A stretch of 64,000 nt of DNA from Phytophthora hibernalis. Its lineage: Eukaryota > Oomycota > Peronosporomycetes > Peronosporales > Peronosporaceae. The stretch covers positions 310,001-374,000 of the forward strand of contig JAAKBF010000194.1 of NCBI GenBank assembly GCA_012656075.1. Reading direction: 5' to 3'. Positions 11,467 through 23,373 of this stretch are shown here, piece after piece. Both the position numbers and the translations under genes were made by a program. Under the pieces are notes generated by a model that was not told the origin of the DNA, ran no database searches, and saw nothing but the letters and a program-made list of their open reading frames with translations. How positions within the stretch are numbered: position 1 is the stretch's first letter; each line of letters begins with the position of its first letter.

Positions 11467-12871
11467 TTATGGCGCCGTGAGCCGCCCAATAAAAAGGTGT
11501 TTGCCGTTGGTTGTCAACCTTCCACGCTTGAACACTCCAGCCTCAAACGGAGGTCTTGTTTCCTCGTCAATGTCCTCTTCATGCTCGCGACAGAAAATGC
11601 CACGACCGGTGGGAAACCCATGTGTCCACGTACCAATGAACTTCCTTCCGTCAGGAGAAGACCACGATCCATAGCCGTGGACCTCGCCCTTGTACCATTC
11701 ACCGTCGCATATTTCACCGGAGGCAAACTTCAGCGTGCCAACCCCATTTCGCTCGCCAGCTTTATACCCGCCAGTATACACGCTCCCGCACTGGAAATGG
11801 TGCACGCCCTGGCCTCTCAGCTCCCCGCTAACCCACGTACCGTGCAGGGAGCCTCCTGCTAAAGTGTACAAACCTTTGCCGTGCATTAACCCTTGGTGCC
11901 ACGTGCCCTCGTGCGAGTCTCCGCCCACCCACTCATACTTGCCAAAACCCTCGCGCTCACCCTTCACAAAGTACCCCTCGTACTTGTCTCCCGAGCTAAA
12001 CACCTTGGTTCCCCACCCGCTGACCTGGTTGTGCCTCCAAGCGCCGTCAATCATCTCACCCGAGGACAGGAGCTTCTTGCCTTTGCCATGCATCACCCCC
12101 TTCTTCCACTCGCCTAGACGAGCAGCACAGTGCACACACGGCTCAAAGGGCGATCGCACCGACAAAGTGTAGATTTTGCTTCTCACCATCATAACTGTCC
12201 CCGTTCTTCCAGAAGAAGGTGCCGTTCCCATGCATCTGCCACAAGTGTCCACAGACCCTCCTGTCAGCACCCGAATAAAACTGCTCAAAAACTTCTAAAG
12301 TACCTTGCCCACTCGCCAATTGCCGACGTACTTGTCCCCATTCGCCCACAAGTACGTCCCTGTTCCGTGGCGGTGGTTCTTCCGGTACATGCCTTCATGA
12401 CAATCCCCAGTACCTGCAAAGGTTTGCATGCCGAAGCTGCACCCAAGGCCAGTAGAACATTATTATCCGACCAACACCGTGTCCACCTGCCACCGCTCAC
12501 CCTTCGAAGTCTCCGTGCACCCAACCGCCTTCGAAAATGTGTCCGGATCTCAATATATGAACACCAGTGCCATGTCGTCTCTCCTCGTTATCCACACCAC
12601 CTTCGTACCGACTGCCGTCCGCGTATTGGACCACGGCGGCCCCTCGCGGCTTCTTCCAGCGGATCGAGAGGATCTCCGCGTTGCGATCGTCCGAGGACGC
12701 AGCAGCCGCGTCGTCCGCCTCGGACTGCGGCGTTGGCTCCTGCTTCTGCACGCACTTGACGGCTGTCGGATCGACTCGGTAGGCACCAGCGCGAGACCCG
12801 CGACGCCGCCCACGGTTCCCCATCGGATCAAAAGCAGCAGTGTGCAATACCCTCGATCCGTCGTAAATCAC
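11467..12871 (-). CDS. MORN-repeat protein
   Basis: Four exons (12871-12501, 12436-12304, 12235-12187 and 12113-11467) join in phase to 399 residues. After a charged N-terminal region of about 90 residues, the protein is a run of roughly eleven MORN repeats (for example GTGDCHEGMYRKNHRHGTGT, KGVMHGKG and GDKYEGYFVKGEREGFGKYE) reaching nearly to the C-terminus. MORN arrays form elongated beta-sheets that bind lipids or scaffold proteins at membranes and cytoskeleton; no catalytic domain is attached. A second in-frame ATG at 12824 (MGNRGRRR) is an equally reasonable start. Introns of 64, 68 and 73 bases were placed by requiring an uninterrupted repeat pattern. The gene is divergent from the SGNH gene, with about 115 bases between start codons. 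Confidence 0.88.
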
Positions 12872-12986
12872 GATTCATTTACATCGTGAGTGATGGTCAG
12901 TGACCAATTGGGACCAAAATGGGAAGACTAAATACATAAACGTTCATACTGAAGTCAAGTCGCAACCGACAGACGTTGATCCGAAC
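12872..12986. promoter_or_regulatory. Short bidirectional promoter region
   Basis: About 115 bases separate the MORN start (minus) from the SGNH-like start (plus). Both promoters must overlap here or extend into the neighbouring transcript. I could not identify a specific core element. Confidence 0.45.
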
Positions 12987-14235
12987 ATGTTTGAGGCGGT
13001 GCGTGCGTTCCTGGCGCTCGTGTGGTGGCACCTGTGCCACTTCCTGGCCTACAACCTGCACGTGCGCGGACTTAAGCCCTCCAGCCAGTTCTTCCACAAG
13101 GTCGTGATCATTGGCGACGACTTTGCGGCAGGCATTGGAGACTACATCACAATAGGCGGTGCTGGAGGCGGCCTGGCCGAATACCTCAAGAAGATCATCA
13201 CTTACGACGACAAGGCAAGTAAATCATCAACGTCAGCTTGGACCACTTCAATTGCAGCGACACAATGGCCCTATAGGTCTCTCTGGAGTGTATGTGCCAG
13301 CTGACTGACAAGATACTTTCTGTGCTCACTGCAGGTTCGTCACAGCTGGGCCATCGTCAACGCCGGGGTGCCTGGATCCACAACGGCTGACTGGCTCATG
13401 TCATCACCGAAGAAGGTGCGTCGGCAGTAGCTATGGGAGACCTATGGCCTGACTGACAAAACGAAATGCTGCGCACGAGTTAGTACTTCAAGAACGTCTT
13501 TACCTCGAGAGCCATGGCGGACGCGTCGATCGTGATCGTCGTGCTCGGATCCGTGGAGATCAAGTGAGAAGCACAGTGATTATTGCATTGAGCAATGAAG
13601 CGCGATACTAACACTGTTGTGGATGCTGATGGTACCTGGATAGAAACCCAGCCGCTGCTGGACACGAGATGAAGCGCCACCTCATGGAGATTTGTGATAC
13701 GCTGCGCAAGAAGGGCAAACAGGTGTGTTTGGCCACTGTTGCGAGCCCCGATCCAACTGCTGCTGAAACGGACACCGCCAGCTCAACTCTCAACACGGCA
13801 TTGGAGCAATTTTGCAAGAGGTACGGCGAAGTGTGAACCCATCGACTTAATCTCGCGAGCAGCGATGAGCAAAGTGTTGTTGCTGTCAACTAACACTCGT
13901 GATGGACAGCACATCAACGGAAGAGACGCCCGTTATCCTGGGGCCCCGCCTCGACACGTATGCGTTCCGTCGTGAGAGCGCGCTTTCGTTCGACAAGTAT
14001 CATTTCAACTCCCAGGTGCGACTGATAAGCAGCTAGCCTCCAACCTTGCAGCTATTCCAAGCTGCCGGCCGTGAAGCGAGATCTGACTGGCTTGCCTCTC
14101 TGCACCTCGCAGTCGTACCGACAGCTAGCTCGCAACACGGCGGATTTCTTGATCCCCATGATGACGGCACAGGAATGGACTACTTGGAAGGAGCAGCTCA
14201 GCAATGTCACCTACGACAAGGCCTTATACGATTAG
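12987..14235 (+). CDS. SGNH/GDSL-hydrolase-like protein, catalytic serine replaced
   Basis: The exons are 12987-13214, 13335-13415, 13484-13563, 13644-13820, 13910-14015 and 14052-14235. A hydrophobic N-terminus (FLALVWWHLCHFLAYN) is followed by block I as GDDFAAGIGD, block II around NAGVPGSTT, a degenerate block III (VLGSVE, where GxND is usual) and a block V as DKYHFNSQ. This layout marks the SGNH hydrolase fold (esterases and lipases), but the block I nucleophile is Asp, so hydrolase activity is doubtful. The first intron uses a GC donor (AAG|GCAAGT). The last exon is one base out of phase: dropping the first C restores YSKLPAVKRDLTGLPLC to the stop. The N-terminal hydrophobic stretch could be a signal anchor. 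Confidence 0.75.
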
Positions 14236-14606
14236 AGACTCGTCACGCACACCGTTCCGCGGCGGACTCGTCTATCGGCTCGCTGCCTGTACTGCCATAA
14301 GCCAGCCTCTCATGCTTCGACGGCATCCGCACTTGCGTCCTCCGATGACTGGCTGGCTGACTCCTTGGTCGCTTTGTTGCACTTGCGTCCGTCCACGATC
14401 CAGAAAAGATAAACATTAACACCTCAGGAAACACGCGAGCTTTCTTTTTCTTTCGTTTTGGGTATTGCCTCGTCTCGCCGCCTTCTCGCGAAGTTCGTGT
14501 GAGCTTCTCGTTCGCTCCACACGCGGCCTTCTCAAAGTGTCACTCGTTTCCATGCCATTGATCTACATGTCCACGTCTTCTTCAATGACTACAACACGTC
14601 ATCTTC
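14236..14606. other. Convergent intergenic region
   Basis: This 371-base region separates the 3' ends of the SGNH-like gene and the CHTOP-like gene. I see only short non-coding frames and no recognisable element. Confidence 0.55.
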
Positions 14607-15343
14607 TCAAGACTCCATCGCCGCGTCCGGGGCCGGTTCAGCCACCGTTTTAGCGGCAGTGTCTTGCGTGGGCTTGGCAGCCCAGTAGTCCTCCATCTGG
14701 CGGTCCAACTGAGCAGCCTTGGGGTCGGGGCCCTTGCCAGCTTCGTGCCAGTACTCGTCCATCTCCATGTCGAGGTCTTCTCCACTCTGAGGCTTGGCGT
14801 CTCCGCGTCCACCGCGTCCCCACGTCCTCCACGGCCCCCACGACCTCCACGACCTCCACGGCCTCCACGACCCGCGCCCCTTCCTCCGTTCTGCTGGGGA
14901 GCCGTCTTCTTGTTCTTCTGGCTAGCCTTGGGCTTAGTCTCCTGGGGTGGGAGGCCCTTCCTGTGCTTGCTCACGACTTGTTGACGCTTGTTGCGGTTGT
15001 TCTGCGCCACCTGCTGCAGCTTCTTCTGCTGTTGCTGTTGCTGGATCTGCTTCTTGGTGGGGGCGTTGCCCATCACCTTCTTCTTGCCACCGACGCGCAG
15101 CACCGGCACCGTCTTCTTCCTCTGCTGCTGCAACTTAACGACCGTGACCTGATGTTGCTGCTTCTTCGGCTGCGGCGCCGTCTCGTCCGCCAGGTGCGTG
15201 AAGCGACTGGACAGCGGGATGGCCGACACACCGATCACCCCGCGCGGCGTCTTCTTGGCCTGTTGCGGCTGCTGCTGCGGTTGGCTGTTGATCTTGCGCT
15301 GGCCGCGGACGGACGCGCGCGGAGCACCGGATCGCCGATACAT
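14607..15343 (-). CDS. CHTOP/FOP-like RGG protein with C-terminal LDxxMxxYW repeats
   Basis: The basic N-terminal half is Gln- and Lys-rich, followed by a run of RGG repeats (complement of 14815-14885). The tail, read in the neighbouring frame, has two copies of the FOP C-terminal duplication motif: LDMEMDEYWHEAGKG and LDRQMEDYWAAK. The order (basic, RGG, duplicated acidic YW motif) matches CHTOP/FOP nuclear proteins, which act in TREX-dependent mRNA export and bind PRMT1. The frame change falls at a four-base C/G run (14818-14821), where one missing base rejoins the two parts into about 245 residues ending at 14607. It is divergent from CDC27, with 163 bases between starts. Identity rests on motif order, not close sequence recall. 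Confidence 0.7.
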
Positions 15344-15506
15344 TTTCTGTCTTTGGGGGTCTGCGGCTCTTTTCGTTGTGGGCGTTTTCCATCGCGGGAT
15401 TTCGTTGAGTTGCGTGAAATCATTATGTTGCGCTTAAAGCTTCATAACGCCGCGCGCAACTTTAACGAGAGATTTTAAAAACCGACACCGAACGCGGAGG
15501 CCGGCC
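15344..15506. promoter_or_regulatory. Bidirectional promoter between CHTOP-like gene and CDC27
   Basis: 163 bases separate the two divergent start codons. The sequence is AT-richer than the flanking exons and contains the inverted pair GTTGCGC and GCGCAAC. No defined oomycete initiator was confirmed. Confidence 0.45.
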
Positions 15507-17889
15507 ATGGAGGCGGCGCTGGTGGCCCAGGTACAGCGCTCTCTGGACGCGTACGTGTACGACAACGCGCGGTTCCTAGCAGAGCGACTCGTGGCGCATG
15601 TAAGCAGCCGCTTGGCTCGGATTTTGACGCGCTGGAAGCTGCGATTCAGCTGTTTAAACGAAAGTATCATCGTCATTTTGACACGTTTTGCTGTTATCTG
15701 CAGCATCCAAGAGAGGAAAACAAGCTGCTGCTGGCCACGTGCTACTACCGCAATGGACAAGCAGCTAGAGCGTCGGCGGTGCTGAGTGGCGCCACACGAC
15801 CGGAGAATCGCTACTTGCTGGCTTGCTGCTGCTTCCAGCAGGGCCAGCTGGTCGAAGCGGAGAATGCGCTGCTCGGAGGTGAGAACTGCCACATCGACGA
15901 CGCAGAGTCAATGGAGAATGTCCCAGCGGGAGCTGCTGGGCTGCTTCTGCTTGGAAAAGTCTGCAGACGTGGGAACAGGAAGCAGCAGGCGGTTGCGTGC
16001 TTCGTGAAGAGGTGCGTCGTGTTTCACTTGATGAGGTCTAGTAATGGGTTTATTGATCCTTGTTTTGGTGTTTGCGTTGGTGACGGAGTTAGTTTGAAGG
16101 TGGATCCGTTCATGTGGTCGGCGTATGAGCAGCTGTGCGAGCTTGGGGCTAATCTCGAGGCCACGAAGTTTTTGGCACAGCAAACTACTTCAACAGCACC
16201 GGATCGGCTAATGAAGCGGAGGGCGAATTTCCTCGTCGGCCGGAAGGCAGTGATGATAGTGTTAAAGGTGGACAGCGATTTGGTGAGGATGAAGGGCGCT
16301 ATCGCGAGGACAACAACGCAGAGGATCGATCTACGGACGGAACATTTGGAACACCGGAGGCTCTGCAATATTTTCGCCCCGATACGCCTAAGAGCGTTTT
16401 GACCTCAGCGTTCACCGCTTCTCGAACTTTGGCTTTTAAAACACCAAATGTCAACAACAATAACGGAAACAATATGCATACAGCGACAGTCGTGAAGAAG
16501 CCGCGAGTTGCAGAGGACATTGGCGCTCCTGTACGGCAAAGGAGGACTCATCGGCGACCTCTCGCAGACAGCGATGAAAAGAACCGACCCAATACAAGGT
16601 TGTCATTTTCTGCTGCTGGCTTCGACGATTCTCCACTGGTACGAATCAACTTGTAGGATGCACACACAGTAGACTGACTCATTATCTATTACCTGTGTAG
16701 AATCCGTCGAAGTTGGCATTAGGTTCTTCTACATCTACATTCGCTACCCGACTTGTCTATCAAGCCAATACTCCTGGCCCTTTCCATAAAGAAGAACCTC
16801 GACACAATGGCCGGGATGAGGTGCTACGCCTGCTGAGTTCGTTTGGCTCTATTTATCAGAAGTTGAGTGTGTACAAGTGTCGAGAAGCTCTGGAAATGCT
16901 GGAACGACTTCCTGGTTCTCAGCGTGCATCTGGTTGGGCACAGCAGCAGACTGGACGAGCGCATTTCGAAATGGCCGACTACGCGCGAGCGCTCGATGTG
17001 TTTTGTGCGTTGCACAGAGCAGAACCGCATCGGATGGAAGGTCTGGATATGTACTCAACGACCTTGTGGCATCTTAAAAGGAGGTGGAGCTGTCGTATTT
17101 GGCTCAACAAGCAACAGACTTTGACAAGTTATCGAGCGAGGCTTGGTGTGTTGCTGGCAATTGTTTTAGCCTTCAAAAGAGCACGACACAGCGTTGGCCT
17201 TTTTCCAGCGGGTAAGTTGGTTCGGTTGTATCATGTGAGTCCTAATTGACATTGCTGACTCATTACACGGCATTTCTGTTAACCAGGCTATTCAACTGGA
17301 CCCGTCGTTCACGTACGCGTACACGCTCTCAGGCCACGAGTACGTTGCAAATGAAGATTTCGAGAAGGCAGTGAACTGCTACCGACATGCAATTCGTACG
17401 GATTCGCGGCACTATAATGCGTGGTACGGCCTGGGCACGATCTACTACCGTCAAGAGAAGTTCGAGTTCGCTGAGTATCATTTCAAGCGTGCACTGGAGA
17501 TCAATCCTCGTAGCTCGCTGCTGCACTGCTTTCTAGGGATGGTTCTACACGCCACCCAGCGGTTTGACGAAGCCCTGGCCACACTCGCCATCGCCGCCGA
17601 GCTTCAGCCATTGAATCCCCAAGCCCGGTTTCAGCGTGCCAACGTCTTGATCACCCAGCAGCGATACGAAGAGGCTCTGGACGAACTCCACGTCGTGAAG
17701 GACTTTGCGCCGCGGGAGTCATCGGTACACTTCATGATGGGCAAAGTGGCGAAGAAGCTCGGCCGAACCGAGGAAGCGATGAAATACTTCACCTTGGCAC
17801 TACACTTCCACCCCAAGGACAACAACCAGATCAAGGTCGCCATCGACAAGATCAACGAACCGGACCACGACGACGAGGATCGGATGTAA
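15507..17889 (+). CDS. CDC27: Anaphase-promoting complex subunit CDC27/APC3
   Basis: Exons 15507-15599, 15704-16011, 16093-16638, 16701-17211 and 17287-17889 encode about 687 residues. N-terminal TPRs (LLATCYYRNGQAARA) lead to the diagnostic VDPFMWSAYEQLCELG, then a long acidic and Asn-rich linker, and a C-terminal TPR superhelix including AIQLDPSFTYAYTLSGHEY and RTDSRHYNAWYGLGTIYYRQ. This is the APC/C subunit whose TPRs bind the C-terminal IR tails of co-activators CDC20 and CDH1, so it acts in ubiquitination at anaphase. Three one-base losses interrupt the frame: the T-run 16169-16173 (restores EATKFFGTANYFNS), the A-run 17076-17079 (restores WHLKKEVELSYLAQQA) and 17179 (restores FSLQKEHDTALAFFQR). 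All three fall in conserved or continuous stretches, so the gene is probably intact in life. Confidence 0.93.
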
Positions 17890-18022
17890 TAGGAAGTCGT
17901 CAACCTCTCAGCAGTAACGTTAGCCCACGATAGATAACAGCATCAATGAGCAATCTAGCAGCTCGGCCATCCTTCACCGACCACATAGACATGGCCGTTT
18001 TGCTTTTGATGTGGCATTTGAG

Positions 18023-19475
18023 ATGGTGCCACCGACCGTGAAAGCCGAGGCGAGACTGCTGCTGCAACAGCTCACGCAGTTCAAGGAGGCGAGCGACGCA
18101 CTCACCCGTTTGTTCGAAGGCTTCTCCGTGACGGATTCCAGACGCTGCGCCGTGCTCCGGCAGCTTCTGCAGTGGCAAAGCACAACCGCGTCCAGCAGCC
18201 TCGAAGATGTGCTGGACGACTTGAAATCAAGCGGTGACTGCTGCCAGACGGAGGTGCGAAGCGATATGGAGCTCACGGTGCTGGGCAAACCTGCTCTGCT
18301 GTTCGCCACCTCCATCTACGACGAGGAGCTCGCCATGGTGATCTGGTCGGGGTTCGTTCAGTTCCACGCGCAGTACCCGCAATTTGATCTGACACGACAG
18401 GTGCTGGACAACTCGGCCGACTCGTTGGGCTATTCTGCGCTGCATTACGCCGTGGAGGCACAGATGGGGGACTTCCTGCGTGCAGTGTGCAAGGAGGTGA
18501 CCCAAGAGCAGACAGCGCCTCTTGTCGGCCGAGTTGTGACGCAAGACGTGACTTTACCGGTCAACACTGCGCAGACCATGGGCAAGAACATTGCCAGTGG
18601 AGGCTGCTCACTGCTTCATCTTGCAGCCAAGAAGGGCGAGTTGGAGATGGTGCAAATGCTGATTGCATCTCCAATGTTCATGGAACCCAAGACACTGAGA
18701 GATTGGGACGACAACTCTCCTGCTCAGTGGCAGCTATCCACGGACGCGACGTGGTCGCTGCACTTCTAGAGGTATGAAAGACTATCAGAGCTTGTTGAGT
18801 TGGTTGTCTAATGGTTATTGATTGTGGTGACGTAGGGGATCACTGGGAAGCACCATTGAGTGTTTCGGAAGTCGATAACCTGCGAGCCAAGCGCGAGAAG
18901 ATGGCCAGAGAGCGTTATCTGGCGCACCTGGAGCCTCAGGAGTCCATGCTGGAGCCTTCAGTGTTTGCTGATATTTGGACTCTCGAGGAATCGACGTTGG
19001 TCATGAATGAAGTTAACCGCTTGGCCGATGAGCAGGGTTGGTGCAAGGAACGGCATGCATCTTATCAAACGACGGACATGCCGTGCCATCATGTTGCTGG
19101 ATTGAATTCCTGGGTGCGGGCGACCTTGGCCGATAGACTCTTCCCTCAAATTGCGAAGCGGTACAAGCTCCCAAGAAGCAGCGATTGCTTTTCCGTGACC
19201 TCTTCTTCGTCAAATACGAGGCACGCAATGGTGAACGCTCTGAGCTTGCACTCCATCGCGACGGATCCGTGCTGTCTTTCAATCTGCTACTGAACTCGGC
19301 CGACGACTTCACGGGCGGTGGCACCTACTTTCACGCCACAAAACGCACCGTGCACATTACCCAAGGCGATGCAGCAGTACATAGCGGGAAGGTTCTCCAC
19401 GCCGGTGCCCCTGTGCTGTCAGGCATACGCGAAATTCTTGTGGGCTTCCTGGACGTCGCTGACTGTGTGTACTGA
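18023..19475 (+). CDS. Ankyrin-repeat protein fused to a 2OG-Fe(II) oxygenase domain
   Basis: Exons 18023-18771 and 18836-19475 give about 463 residues. The N-terminal half carries ankyrin units (LGYSALHYAVEAQMGDFLRA; GGCSLLHLAAKKGELEMVQM; WAAIHGRDVVAALLE). The C-terminal half is a prolyl-4-hydroxylase-like double-stranded beta-helix: the iron ligands are visible as HRD in LALHRDGSVLSFNLLLN and as the distal His in HSGKVLHAG, followed by the 2OG-binding Arg in SGIREILVGF. It should hydroxylate a protein or small substrate using 2-oxoglutarate, with the ankyrins choosing partners. Three one-base losses (18729-18730, 18836 region, C-run 19170-19172) split it, but the motifs read straight through once repaired. 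GTG at 18011 precedes the ATG at 18023; I chose the ATG. The stop lies 10 bases from the stop of the convergent channel gene. Confidence 0.85.
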
Positions 19476-19485
19476 GCGCCTTCAC

Positions 19486-22400
19486 TCACAAACGGTGAAA
19501 TTGAATGCCTTCTATAGGCGTGTCTCCCTCAAGCACGTAAAGTCTCGGACACCAATGCTTGTCATCGTACAGGTCGTCCTCTAGAGACGTTTGAATGGAA
19601 AAAGTGGCTTTAGCCTGGCCGAACGCAACATCGCACAGCATCAGCAATATGGCCCAAATAATAGAGCATACTTCGAAGTAAACAACTATTTGCTGTATAA
19701 CGTACCCGTTCGAGCTCGAAGAAGAGCAAGCGATCTTCCCAAATTTTGTCGTAGGTGTTCCCCATCATCTACAAAAACCAACAACCACAGTACTGATTAG
19801 ATATGCTCGTTATTTCTCATTGCTGGAAGAAATACGTACGGCAATCAGGAGATTCAGGAGCATGATAGTGCCGATGACCACGAATGAAATGAAAAAAGCA
19901 TAGCAAGCAGACCACCTTCTGCGATGCTATCCCAATCCCACGAACCCAGACTTATGTTGAATGTTGTAGTCAGCGCAGTAAAATAGCTCTTGCATCCCTC
20001 CAGCTACAAGATCAAAAATCAGAGAAAATGCTGATACTTTGTGTGTTCGTGCCAACGCGTACCTGAAGTATGAAAAACGCAAAGGCAAAACCGCCTAGAA
20101 ACACACAGAATACCATGAGGAAGACCAGGATATCGGAGAACATCTACAAAAAGGTGAGTGCACGGTTAGCCCGGAGTTGGATTCGTTCAATGAACCAGCA
20201 AACTCAACCTTAGCAATCATGCGAACAAATGGGCCAAGCGCTCTTGTGCCTCGCGCAAATTGAATCCACTTGACGAAAATTTGCGGCCCGACAATGCTCA
20301 TAAGCGTGATACGGAAATTGTACCGCCTTCGAATGTTAGAGCTGTACAAAGATTCTTGATAGACGATAAGGCGAAAGTCGTTGTGATCGAAGTCTTGAAT
20401 GAATACAAAGGCGTTCGTTAAGCCAAGCGTTAAACGATAGGAAGAAGGCACGTGTACCATCAATGTACCTGGAAATATGAATTCGAGGATCTCTGCAACG
20501 AGTAGGAGCCACACACAAGCAATTTGCACCAGGTCGAACCAGTTCCAACCATCTCGTAGGTATATACGAAGACTTCCGCATTCTCTGTATGCTTGATACT
20601 AAGGACACAAAACAGGTTAACTACGGAGACATTCCCTGTGGAAGTACAACAGCATAAATGTACCTCTTGAATCGTGTAACTTGCGTTGATGACCGAGTAA
20701 ACGAGTCGTGCTGCATCTCGAACGTATTCCATGCACCCAACCTTTTCGTTGAAAATGTTATTGCGATAGCCTCAAGTGGCATTCCCACAAACGTGTCGCC
20801 CACATGCAAGTACCTGGGATCCATATTGATGTGTCAGCTGGGTAGACCTCTTTGCTCAAACTTATGTAGGCGTACGTGGCAACGAAAACGGCAACAAAAT
20901 ATACGAAGTACACTTTGAACTCGGACCGAAATGTCTGTCGCGTGAAAGAGTTCCATCTGCAGCGACAAACATTAGCACCAAGCAGTTTATGACGTCGTTG
21001 CAATCATTGAAGATACGTACTTATGGTCCAATAACTGTCGGAACCACGGGTGGAAAATTAGATCTTTGCATTCTGTCTGTTTCCCGTGCAGTCGTGTTGA
21101 TAGACCGTCAAGTTGAGTTGATTAAACCAATCCAAATACTAAAGCACCGTACCTGCACAATCAGCCACAACGTTGGGCTGTGTCGCCCTCGAAACTCGGC
21201 GTTATCGTAGACGTACTCAAACAAAATTCCTTTGGGCTCGCATACAATTCCTTCTTTATGCCCAGCTTCATTCTCCGTCACAGTAAACACGTGCTGGACG
21301 CTCAACACACTCCTGACGCGACGCAGGAATTTCCACACTCTCTTTAAGACTTTCCTCACTCTGTCGACAACTCGTCGAATTGCACCCTGCCTTCGCTTGC
21401 GTCGAGGAGAGCGGCCAACTTTTTCTGGCCCTTCATCTGGACGATCAGTGCGTCTCGCTTCTCGTGCAATGTTTTGAGATCATTGCCAACTGTCCAGCAT
21501 TGGTTGCGTTCGCGAACGTGTCTTAACATACTACACCGGAACAGTGGAAGGCGGAACGAATCCATCGCTAATACGGCCGCTTCGGGGACATTCTGGATCA
21601 ACAGGTGAAACAATTTGCTCCTCTCGTGCATCTCTCGTGCCTTGTTCATTTCTGAAATGGCCACATGCTCAGACACAACGAGAATACCCAGCGTTTTCGT
21701 GGTAAAATCAAATATCCGGGAGCTGACCGGAAGAACACAATATCGCGGCGATTCTTCGTGCATAAGAACGGAGATGCCAGCAAACTGTCGACATTGGAGC
21801 ATGTGCTGTCATTCGCAGCACCGACAGCGTCGTGACGCGCATTAGTCCTTCCTGTCACGGTTTCAGGCGACACAGTGGCCGTATTTCCTGTTAAGATCTG
21901 GTGTTGCGGTAGATGACGTTTGGGTGCAGGTGGACGTTTGTGCTGAACCATAGCTCCTGAGCGAATGTTCACTGATGGTAATAGCTTAGCCGTCGCTTTT
22001 CCATCAGGAGATTCCACAAACGTCCCGAGCAGGACAGTTCCATTCATCATAGTGACAGATACATATCGCGACATCCGAACATCGGCATGATTCTCAACGA
22101 GATGAAGACAAACTCCACGACGTTGACTAGCTATCGCAAAGTGAAGTCTACAAGATAAGTTAGTACAAAGAATGCAGCATGACTAGCCGGGGTACAGTTT
22201 TTTGTACGCTGGTGTGACCACTACGCATACTTACGGTGTCTCTCCAGATTTGTTTTGCGCGTTGATATTCGCCCCATTTGCCAGTAAAAGCTTGCACAAC
22301 GTGAGATGCCCCCTTCAGCAGCATAATGAAGTGGCGTGTTGCCAGCTGCATCTTTCGATAGAACCAAAGGGTGACCACAAATTTGCAATAGGTCCTGCAA

Positions 22401-23373
22401 TGTGATGGCATCCTCGTGCAGCTTGTCGAGGGAGTCTGAGAAGCGAGCGAACGAGACACCAACATTCGCCACGAGAATTCTCATCTCAGCATCCGACTCA
22501 CTCACCAGTCGCTTAGCTTTACGCATTTCGAGAATCAACTCCAGCAAGTGGCTAAGTTGCATGAAGCTGTACTTTTGGTAGGGAGAGTTCATAGGGTGCT
22601 CGTTCCAATGAGTGATCAGCTCGCCAACAAGAGCCGTATATCCTCGTTGAGTCGCTACGTGCATCACCGTGTACCTGCAAGATAAAAAGCGTCAGTACAC
22701 AACACCAAACCGTAAATACTGCATGCGTACTGAGCTAAACCGTGAGGTTGCAGGAGGTCGAGTCCGTCGTTCGCTTCGTTCCGCAGGATCCGAAGGATCT
22801 TTGGCAGATTTGGTCCTGCAAGGCGAAGGACGCCGCTTTCAGTCCTCATCGGCCCAGGCACAAGTGGTCTGCATTGGCAGCACTCGTCAAAGAGCAGTTT
22901 GCTTTGCAGCGCGAGGTGTTGTTCATCTCTTCTCTCCAGCAGTAGGTGCATCCGATAGTATCTCCGCATGGCTCGGTTGATTTTATCCGCCGCCCAGCCC
23001 TCGGGTCGTTCATCACGACTATGGCGAAACTGCCCTGCTAGGAACTTCTTGAGGTAGTTTCCAGCTTGCACCCTGCGCGTCGGACTCTCCTTGATCTCGT
23101 TCTTCCTTGACTGCAGAGCATTATGATGAACTCGAATGTTTTCTTGTCTGAGCTGCAGACGTGGAGGTCGCTTGCGCACGTCTTCCAGAATTACCTGCTT
23201 GTGCTGCCTCTTCTTGGTCGCTCGAGTTTCCTGCTCGTCCACAGAGCAAAGTCAGCAACCAGTAATAAAAGTTCCTCTGTCGATCAAAACGCCACCTTGA
23301 TATGCACTCTATAAGCCTCCAGCACCTCATCGCGTGTCACCGGGCTCTCCGAAGGCCGCAGCTTCGACGCCAT
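19486..23373 (-). CDS. Ankyrin-repeat TRP-like cation channel
   Basis: Twelve exons run from 23373 (MASKLRPSESPVTRDEVLEA) to 19486, about 1,048 residues. After a basic N-terminus come ankyrin repeats (YTVMHVATQRGYTALVGEL; AAGNTPLHYAAEGG; PLHFAIASQRRGVCLHLVE). The membrane part begins after LIFHPWFRQLLDHKWNSF with a hydrophobic span (VYFVYFVAVFVATYAYIS). It continues through YLRDGWNWFDLVQIACVWLL, ALGPFVRMIAKMFSDILVFL, a pore-like FNISLGSWDWDS, and ends with the TRP signature TIMLLNLLIAMMGNTYDKIW. This is a plasma- or endomembrane cation channel of the TRP superfamily. About five small indels break the frame (near 22309-22313, 21760-21830, 21420-21424, 20095, 19882). An intron at 20771-20813 is only 43 bases. 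A 75-base in-frame intron near 20392-20466 is possible. Exact ion selectivity cannot be told. Confidence 0.83.
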
